This document shows, piece after piece, positions 56,958 to 64,000 of a stretch of 64,000 bases of DNA. Origin of the DNA: Costus lasius (taxonomy: Eukaryota; Streptophyta; Magnoliopsida; Zingiberales; Costaceae); assembly GCA_027563935.2 (NCBI GenBank), contig JANVAS020000222.1:1860001-1924000 (forward strand), written 5' to 3'. A program made the translations under genes and the position numbers. Below the pieces are notes generated by a model. The model worked only from the letters and a program-made list of their open reading frames with translations, was not told the DNA's origin and made no database searches. The first letter of the stretch is position 1. Each line of letters starts with the position of its first letter.

Positions 56958-59309
56958 ATGAGACATAAATCTGAATCCTTTGAGAAATTCAAGGAGTTCA
57001 AGAATGAAGTAGAGAACCAGCTTGGAAGATCCATTAAAGCTCTTCGATCAGATCGAGGTGGAGAATACCTGAGTGGAGAGTTCTTTGACTATCTAAGAGA
57101 GTCTGGGATCATATCCCAACTCACTCCTCCTGGAACACCTCAATGGAATGGTGTGTCTGAAAGGAGAAATCGAACTTTATTGGATATGGTTCGATCTATG
57201 ATGAGTCATGCAACTCTACCTCCCTCATTCTGGGGGCATGCACTAGAGACAGCTTCTCTGATACTGAATAATATTCCATCTAAGAGTGTCTCCAAAATAC
57301 CATACGAGGTATGGAGTGGGAGACGCCCTAATCTCACGTTTATCAGGATCTGGGGATGTGAGGCTTATGTCAAACGTCAGGATTCTAGCAAGCTAGAACC
57401 TAGATCTGATAAGTGTGTATTTGTGGGGTATCCTAAGGAAACTAAAGGATACTACTTCTATGTCCCAACCGAGAACAAAGTTTTTGTTGCTCGGGGTGCT
57501 GTCTTTCTAGAGAAAGAATTTATTATGAAAGAATTTAGTGGGAGGGAGTTTGACTTGGATGAGGTCCAAGTGCAACCACAAGACAAAGAGATGGAATCTG
57601 AGCCACCTGCACCAGTTGTTATACAATCTGAGGCTCAGACACAGGTCCCACGTAGGTCTGGGAGAATTCATCGTGCACCTGAAAGGTATGGGTCGCTACC
57701 GACCCAACACGATGGGATCTTCATCATTGAGGATGAACCTAGAACCTATGATGAGGCGGTCAGTGGACCGGACTCCGAGAGATGGCTTGACGCCATGCGA
57801 TCCGAGATGGACTCCATGTCGGCTAACCAAGTCTGGGATTTGGTTGAGCTGCCTGATGGGGTAAAACCCATAGGGTGTAAATGGGTCTTCAAGAAGAAGA
57901 CAGACATGGATGGCAATATAGTTACCTATAAGGGTAGACTAGTGGCTAAAGGATTTAAACAAGTCCACGGGGTGGATTATGATGAAACCTTCTCGCCAGT
58001 TGCCATGATCAAGTCCATTCGGATTCTGCTTGCTATAGCTGCATATCATGACTATGAGATATGGCAGATGGATGTGAAGACAGCGTTCCTTAACGGGAAG
58101 CTGACTGAGGATGTGTACATGACACAACCTGATGGCTTCATCCATCCTGCAGAGGCTAGTAAGGTCTGCAGGCTAAAGAGATCCATTTATGGATTAAAGC
58201 AAGCATCTCGAAGTTGGAATCTTCGATTTGATGAAGCTGTGAGAAATTATGGCTTTATCAAAAGCAAAGATGACGCCTGTGTATATAGAAAATTCAGTGG
58301 GAGCTTGGTGATTTTTCTGGTCTTGTATGTCGATGACATACTGCTCATCGGAAACGACATCCCTAGTCTTCAAGCTGTGAAGACATGGTTGGGGAAGTGT
58401 TTTGAGATGAAAGACTTAGGGGAGGCCGCTTATATTCTAGGCGTGAGGATTTACCGAGATAGATCCAAGAGGCTCCTGGCCCTTAGTCAGAGTACCTACA
58501 TTGATAAGGTCCTGGAGAGGTTTAACTTGGAGCAATCCAAGAAAGGATACCTTCCAGTAAGACATGGCCTTACTCTCTCAAAGAGCCAGTGTCCTACAAC
58601 ACAGGCTGAGCGGGATGACATGAGTCGAATTCCTTATGCTTCAGCAGTAGGATCGATCATGTATGCAATGTTGTGTACTAGACCAGACGTGGCATATGCT
58701 GTAAGCATAACCAGCCGATACCAATCCAATCCAGGTCTGCAGCACTGGGTGGCTGTAAAGAACATCCTAAAGTATCTGAGGAGAACTAAGGATTTGTTCT
58801 TGGTCTATGGGGGACAGGAAGAGCTCAGTGTGCAGGGCTATACTGATGCATCATTCCAGTCTGACCCTGACGACTTTAGATCGCAGGCCGGCTATGTGTT
58901 CAAGATAAATGGAGGCGCTGTATGCTGGAAGAGCTTCAAGCAATCCACCATAGCAGATTCTACAACCGAGGCAGAGTATGTGGCCGCTTCTGAGGCAGCC
59001 AAGGAAGCCGTTTGGATAAGGAAGTTCATATCTGATCTTCAGGTGGTTCCTAGTGCAGTGGATCCCATTGAACTCTATTGTGACAACAATGGAGCAATTG
59101 CACAAGCCAAGGAACCACGGTCTCATCAAAGATCCAAACACATACTCAGAAGATTTCACCTGATCAGAGAGATCATTGAAAGAGGTGATGTCAAGATTAG
59201 CAGAGTTGACACAGAAAACAATCTGGCAGACCCATTGACCAAGGCTTTGGCGCAGCAGAAGCATGATGGTCACGCTAGAGATATGGGGTTAAGATTTCTC
59301 AACCTCTAG
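56958..59309 (+). CDS. Integrase (rest), reverse transcriptase and RNase H of copia B
   Basis: 783 residues in the same frame as 55389-56942, separated by the single stop at 56940. D32 (LRSDRGGEY) and E68 (NGVSERRNRT) complete the integrase D-D-35-E triad. A variable acidic linker spans about 190-260. RT from about 300 has YVDDILLIG (D459, D460), and RNase H has ADSTTEAEYVAASEA (D667, E673), ending ADPLTKALAQQKH. The internal Met start is only the first ATG after the stop; in an intact element this would be part of one gag-pol polyprotein. All visible catalytic residues are present. Confidence 0.92.
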   Translation: MRHKSESFEKFKEFKNEVENQLGRSIKALRSDRGGEYLSGEFFDYLRESGIISQLTPPGTPQWNGVSERRNRTLLDMVRSMMSHATLPPSFWGHALETASLILNNIPSKSVSKIPYEVWSGRRPNLTFIRIWGCEAYVKRQDSSKLEPRSDKCVFVGYPKETKGYYFYVPTENKVFVARGAVFLEKEFIMKEFSGREFDLDEVQVQPQDKEMESEPPAPVVIQSEAQTQVPRRSGRIHRAPERYGSLPTQHDGIFIIEDEPRTYDEAVSGPDSERWLDAMRSEMDSMSANQVWDLVELPDGVKPIGCKWVFKKKTDMDGNIVTYKGRLVAKGFKQVHGVDYDETFSPVAMIKSIRILLAIAAYHDYEIWQMDVKTAFLNGKLTEDVYMTQPDGFIHPAEASKVCRLKRSIYGLKQASRSWNLRFDEAVRNYGFIKSKDDACVYRKFSGSLVIFLVLYVDDILLIGNDIPSLQAVKTWLGKCFEMKDLGEAAYILGVRIYRDRSKRLLALSQSTYIDKVLERFNLEQSKKGYLPVRHGLTLSKSQCPTTQAERDDMSRIPYASAVGSIMYAMLCTRPDVAYAVSITSRYQSNPGLQHWVAVKNILKYLRRTKDLFLVYGGQEELSVQGYTDASFQSDPDDFRSQAGYVFKINGGAVCWKSFKQSTIADSTTEAEYVAASEAAKEAVWIRKFISDLQVVPSAVDPIELYCDNNGAIAQAKEPRSHQRSKHILRRFHLIREIIERGDVKISRVDTENNLADPLTKALAQQKHDGHARDMGLRFLNL

Positions 59310-59330
59310 GTCTTAGTGCAAGTGGGAGAT

Positions 59331-61220
59331 TGTTGGTGTATATGCCCTAGGACCTAGTTTTGGTCCACTTATGTACTACTTGACTTTGATATTTATATAT
59401 ATCATTCTGGCATTGTCATTGTCAATGTTTGTTTACATCTGCGCACATGTACTAACATGATAATGTCCCTGGAGACAGATTGGATCTGTGCTCAAATTAT
59501 TGTCCCCAGTCGATGTACCTTAGTGGATATGGGACAGCTATGGTACTTGAGAGACTGGTATGTGAGCTGGTTAGGTACGTGGTGCTAACGCAGACACATG
59601 GGTATATCATTGGAGGATATACTGGAAAGACCCGCTGTGAGGCTATGACTTGGTGTCATAAGTTATCCTCACAAGTGACAGGAGATGCATTGATCCCTTG
59701 ACTTGAGGTCATTGATCGTTCTATATGGTTAGCGACTTGCTTTGATACAACCTAACACCTCGCCGTAGTTGGGAGGTCATAATGGTTGTCATTGAGCATG
59801 TCACGACCCATATGAGAAGGTCAATGGACAGACATAGGATTTGCCCCTTCCTTAGGGAAGTATGATATCCATGGAGCTCCTCTATGGTTCTATGACTGAG
59901 AGTGTATGGCCATACCCAGGTAAGAACCTGTTTTAGTCATAGCCATGTGATTGGGTGAAAACAAGTGGTGACACACTTGTCCAATCGGATATCAGTCCGG
60001 CAAAGAGACTGTAATGCATCTGTACCTAGTTGCGATGATGGGGATGTCGATGTCGATATCCATTCCAATGACCTGGGTAGCAGCGATGCACTGCTAGGTG
60101 CCACTCACTGCTTGTGGTGACCTTTGGTCAGCACTGCCAGCGTCAGAAGAACCTACAGGGTCACACACCTTGATACTTGAGTTCTCGTATTGATCGAGAA
60201 GCCTTATGATTAAGTTATTGGATAACTCGGATCTAATTGGGAGATTTCATCAGCACCAATGGGCCTGATGAGATGGAAGAATGTTATTGGAGCCAAACTT
60301 CATTTTTGGCAGGTTGACCCGTATTTGACCATGGTTGGTCACACTTGGATTAGGGTTGCATTGGATTGGATCCAAATGCTTAATCAACCCATAGGATGAA
60401 GTTTGGGCTAGCTCATAATCCAATGAAGCCCAATAACAAGTTCTCATGAAGAGAAGAGAGGCTAAAAGGGTATAATGGGGAGAAACCCAACCCCATTGGC
60501 GCCTAAGGGGCATAATGGGGTTAGGGTGGCAAAGTTGCTTCATTAAGGAAGCAATTTGCGCCTAGCCCTTCTCCCTTGATGGTATGAATGCCTTTAAGGC
60601 ATGTCTTGGGCTGATATGGTACTTGGGCAATTATGGAAAGGTTGAATGAAGTTTATGGTAAAGTCTTGGAGACTTTCCTTACATCAAACCTCCTCATCCT
60701 AGCCCTACACTTGTCATGATCCTAGCCCTTGCCCTAATCGCCTCTTGCCCTATATATATGTGACCCTAGCCGCCCTCTCTTATAATGATTCATCCTTGGA
60801 GGCGTGAACATAAGAAGGGAGCGAGAGCAAGGAGCATTGGCGCAATCTCTTCCTCTTCCATCAAGTGGCCGCAAGCTTCTCCTTCCTTACCACTTGGCGC
60901 ATCTTTCTCTCTTGGTGGCGCAAGGTGGTTGGATCATCTCCCTAAGGCTTGGATCTTCTTCCCGAGGCTAGCACCGGGCGTGGAAGAAGAGGACTCGAGG
61001 CATCCGTGTGTGTGAGACTGCAGAGGGCGCACAGTTGGGCGCCTATCACGACATCGACCTCATCTTGCTCTGAGGTATTTTCTAACTCATCGTGTCGACC
61101 CCCTTGCATGCGATCTTCACTGGGTTTTTGGGACGGACCTGTTTCGGGGACATTCTTCCGCTGTGCAATGTATGTATGTGTCTCTGAAAAATTGTAAAAT
61201 GTCCCCGGGGTTTCCCAACA
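59331..61220 (+). repeat. 3' LTR of copia B
   Basis: 1,890 bases, apparently identical to 51842-53731, preceded by the tract GTGCAAGTGGGAGAT and ending CCCAACA. TATA box at 60750-60760. Confidence 0.95.
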
Positions 61221-61699
61221 TGACATTGCTATTGTGATAGCAATGGTTGACTTTTGACTTGGCTAATCCTAAAATAAGGGAAATACAAACCTAGACTAAT
61301 TGCAGCCTAATACATTAACTAGGAATTTAAAATGCTTTGAAGGAAATGAAACCTAAACTAATCCTAATTGCAACAAAACAAAAAGAAAATAAACACATAA
61401 TTAAATTCTCAAAGATGCTCTTGCATCAGAGATACATTTAAGATGGAGTTAAGTTCATTGTGGAATAAGCTTTTAGCATCACCTATAGAGTCTTGACCCT
61501 AGAGAGAGTGAGATCTCCTACCGTTATGGCAACAGCTTATGCCCCAACTGGTAGGTCAGTCTCTCTATGTCAACATTGCCCTATTTCTGTTGAGCACCAA
61601 AATACTTTTGCAAGTGTTGGTCTCATTATGCGGTACGATATACCCATGTGTTAGAAATACACAACTTGACTTTAGGCAACGCAATTACTTGAGCCAGAA

Positions 61700-62060
61700 G
61701 ACGAAGGGCTACTTCTCTTCTCCTCATTTTGAGGTCGCTAGCAGTCAATCTTGAGCACCTTATCTCCTACACCAATTTCATCTTCAATGCGTCAGTCAAG
61801 CACTAAGGCCTACCTTTGCATTGTAGGACTGCTTTAAAAGTTACAGCTTTCTATTCTAACTTGTCCCTGGAAGGCGACATGCTAGCAATAAACAAGCTAC
61901 CCCTTAAGCATCCTCATCAGCCAACAGGGCTGTAGATGAAATGGGTTTAGGTAAAGGCTACTCAAGGAGATACAACTTTTCCTCGAGCTTAAGGACAATC
62001 CTCAAATACCAGTCCACTCAGTTGGTTCCAACCAATTTAGGAGAGATTGTAGTGACCATT
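61700..62060 (-). pseudogene. gag N-terminal remnant of copia C
   Basis: The minus strand shows LRIVLKLE at about 61985-62010, a VACLLLAC segment near 61890 (for VACLMLAS in copia B) and TFKAVLQCK near 61830 (for TAKAVFRCK). Stops and deletions interrupt the frame. No full domain remains. Confidence 0.65.
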
Positions 62061-62224
62061 TGCAGTGGTCATAAGCAGATCTATGAACCAATCATTTAAT
62101 CTGGCCTTTTATAAATGATTGGGCTCCCACTATTTTGCTCAAATTTACAACCCTCAAAAGTCGATCGGGAAATCACCAGATTTCCTTAGTGAGATGGGAT
62201 CCTCATTCCATACATGGCCTTGCG

Positions 62225-62567
62225 TCCCACGAGGGTGGGATGAACTGCACAAGGTGACGTATGCTTCGTGAGGTAGGCATACCAACCAATTGCAACTTGG
62301 CAATTCCCCTTCTCAAGACAGTTCAGACACTTTGTGTCTAGCGAGGGCTAGATACAACACAAAGTACTAACCCCTTGAGGTTGCCTCTAGACTTTCATCA
62401 TGTGGTCCATCCACATATGAAACATCTAGTCAAGTCCAACTTGACCGTTATGCCCAGGGCCAATGATTTCCTTACGAAAGGCGTGTCCAAAGTTTTAACC
62501 AGATTGGGGAAATCATTGCCACCACACGCCTCCTAAAGATAGATGGGTGTGTCCCACGAGGGTGGGA
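62225..62567 (-). other. Three-hairpin leader motif, copia C
   Basis: In element orientation: TCCCAC-CCTC-GTGGGA (62567-62552), TCTAGC-CCTC-GCTAGA (62352-62337) and TCCCAC-CCTC-GTGGGA (62240-62225). Spacing is 215 and 112. The second stem differs from copia B by a paired C-G to T-A change. Confidence 0.75.
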
Positions 62568-64000
62568 AACAGTGCACAACACCATCGATCGATAGTTTGA
62601 CAAGGGCTACGTGTCAGAAAGCAGTTAACAGACTTGATATATGGATCAAGGGTTTTTGTGGTTTCACCATTTAGTTTTATCTTTCATCTAACAATTCAGG
62701 CATGCAATCCTATAGTGAGTAGCATGAAAAATAAAACATCTCAAGCATGCTTAAACTGAGCAGAAAATAAAACATGATATGGTTATAGCCTAGACATGGG
62801 TAACAAGCCCCTAGACCTAGACTAATCACCTACCTACTCTAAGGCACAAGCCATGGGCCCATGCCACTAAGTCCTCAGCTCTGCCTTGAGTGCCCTAAGG
62901 GCTCTGCTCTAGCCCTAGGTGTGCTGCTACCTAGGTCCTCTGCATCAGGGTCAACCCCTCAAACCATAGAAGAGCCACTTAGGACACCCTAGGTGCTCTC
63001 TTAGGTTTAGGTCAGCCCCTTGGTCCACCGGTGTTAGCTAGCAAACCCTAGACTCCTTCCAGGATTCGGCCAACACTCTTCTCTACCCATGCTAGCTTGC
63101 AAACCCTAGGCTCCTCCTAGGGTTCGGCCAATCATAGGGGCGCCATCACATCTAGCATGTTGCGCCACCACGAAGGTGTGCCACTTGCATAGAAATATCA
63201 CCATGAGGGGCTGTTTGCATCACCTCTTAGATCAGCCCTTGAAACCATGCTTGATGCACCTCTAGAAAGCCCTAGAAGCCACCAAAGTTTTGGCCAATCA
63301 ATAGGTATGCACAAGCCCTCTTCACCAGCCCTTAATCCTCTAGGTGCGCCACTAAGGTGAACCCTAGAAGCCACCAAGGATTCGGCTAAGGAAGAGGCTG
63401 CCCCATATGATTTAGATGCGCCAAAGTGAAGTCATGATGTGCTCTCTGTCATCCCTAATCTTCTAGTTTAATTACAAAACAAATAAAGGAAATAGGGCGG
63501 CAAGCAGGCCTCACAAGAATACATCCCAGGCATGCATAAGGGCTTGTTTATAACCATATCATAATGCAATAATAAAAGCACCTACTCATGCTCTTCTACA
63601 TTCAATGAAAAACCAACAATTAAAATTAATTTTAGTTTTTCATAAAACTGTTCATCACCCAAAATAATTGTCACAAAATTTCCCCAAAATAATTCTCTCA
63701 GGCTCCCTATGAAAAGTGGCGCATGCATGCCCAAGGCATGCAAGCCGCCCCCTTTCAGTCCACCTTACCATGTAAAATTTAAAGGAAAAATTCCCTAAAA
63801 TATTTACATAGCTTGTGCGCAAGGTCCATCCTTGACACACAAGGAGAATCTGTCAGAAGGAAATTTTAGACAAAAATTTCAGCGTGATAAACCTACCTTT
63901 TTCTAAGCAGAAAAATCATGACATAAAAATTTTAAAAATCTTTTATGACATGGGCGCATGTAGATAAGCAAAATACACCGCATGGGTCTCGTAAGTTCAC

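Larger units (their letters stand above)
51842..61220 (+). mobile_element. Full-length Ty1/copia retrotransposon B
   Basis: 9,379 bases: LTR 51842-53731, PBS 53733, leader to 55388, gag-pol 55389-59309, polypurine tract, LTR 59331-61220. The LTRs look identical, so the insertion (or the tandem duplication) is very recent. The only visible defect in the coding region is one stop codon at 56940-56942. The left side joins directly to another copy of the same element, so no target duplication pair can be read; the base string after the right LTR is TGACA. Confidence 0.93.
61221..64000 (-). mobile_element. Partial copia C, minus strand (gag remnant and leader)
   Basis: On the minus strand, 64000 down to about 62060 matches the copia B leader, including the hairpin triad and TGGCGCA motifs; the PBS and LTR should lie just right of the window. 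62060-61700 is a degraded gag start. Below about 61700 homology fades. The copia B LTR abuts it at 61220, so copia B or its tandem may have inserted into this element. The extreme right end reads, on the minus strand, GTGAACTTACGAGACCCATG, similar to the bases after the copia B PBS. Confidence 0.75.

Overview
The window is nuclear DNA of a flowering plant and is almost entirely a nest of transposable elements. The evidence is plant-type Ty1/copia and Ty3/gypsy LTR retrotransposons with tRNA-iMet and tRNA-Asp primer-binding sites, a Mutator-like element with a 9-bp target duplication, a hAT-like element with CGGGTACCCG subterminal repeats, and one spliced host gene with GT-AG introns. Nothing in the sequence fixes the plant clade. 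I found no prokaryotic features and no CRISPR array.

Layout. 1-7912 is a decayed Athila-like Ty3/gypsy element: part of the 5' LTR, a PBS, a gag stub, an env-like 3' ORF and a 3' LTR. Its pol is missing and a truncated minus-strand copia (1666-4180) sits in the gap. 8523-12151 is a minus-strand solo LTR of the same gypsy family with a second solo LTR nested inside it; both have exact 5-bp target-site duplications. 13620-14832 is a ~42-bp tandem array. 16331-20613 is a non-autonomous Mutator-like element whose inverted-repeat arms carry palindromic units and a 21-bp satellite (about 7 copies on the left, about 100 on the right) around a central 26-bp satellite. 22726-24907 (minus) is the one confident host gene, ELOF1 (transcription elongation factor 1), in four coding exons. 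30756-32230 is a hAT-like element. 32231-35150 is unassigned and partly GC-rich.

35151-64000 is a copia cluster. A gypsy LTR fragment (35151-36086) is cut by the LTR of a decayed minus-strand copia (36087-38389, pol remnants to about 49215). A young full-length copia with a broken gag-pol (38701-47758, TSD CAAAC) is inserted in that pol. Next comes an LTR-internal-LTR tandem of a second young copia family (49628-61220): a truncated pol, an LTR, a nearly intact gag-pol with one stop codon, and an LTR. The window ends in a minus-strand leader and gag remnant of a related copia (61221-64000).

The most notable new-looking signals are: (1) a triad of short hairpins at conserved spacing in the untranslated leader of three copia elements, with compensatory base changes; (2) the Mutator-like element with asymmetric satellite expansion; (3) arrays of TTACGG...CCGTAA near-palindromes in the gypsy LTRs; and (4) the 7,489-bp copia tandem. 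Apart from ELOF1, every recognisable protein-coding stretch belongs to a transposon.
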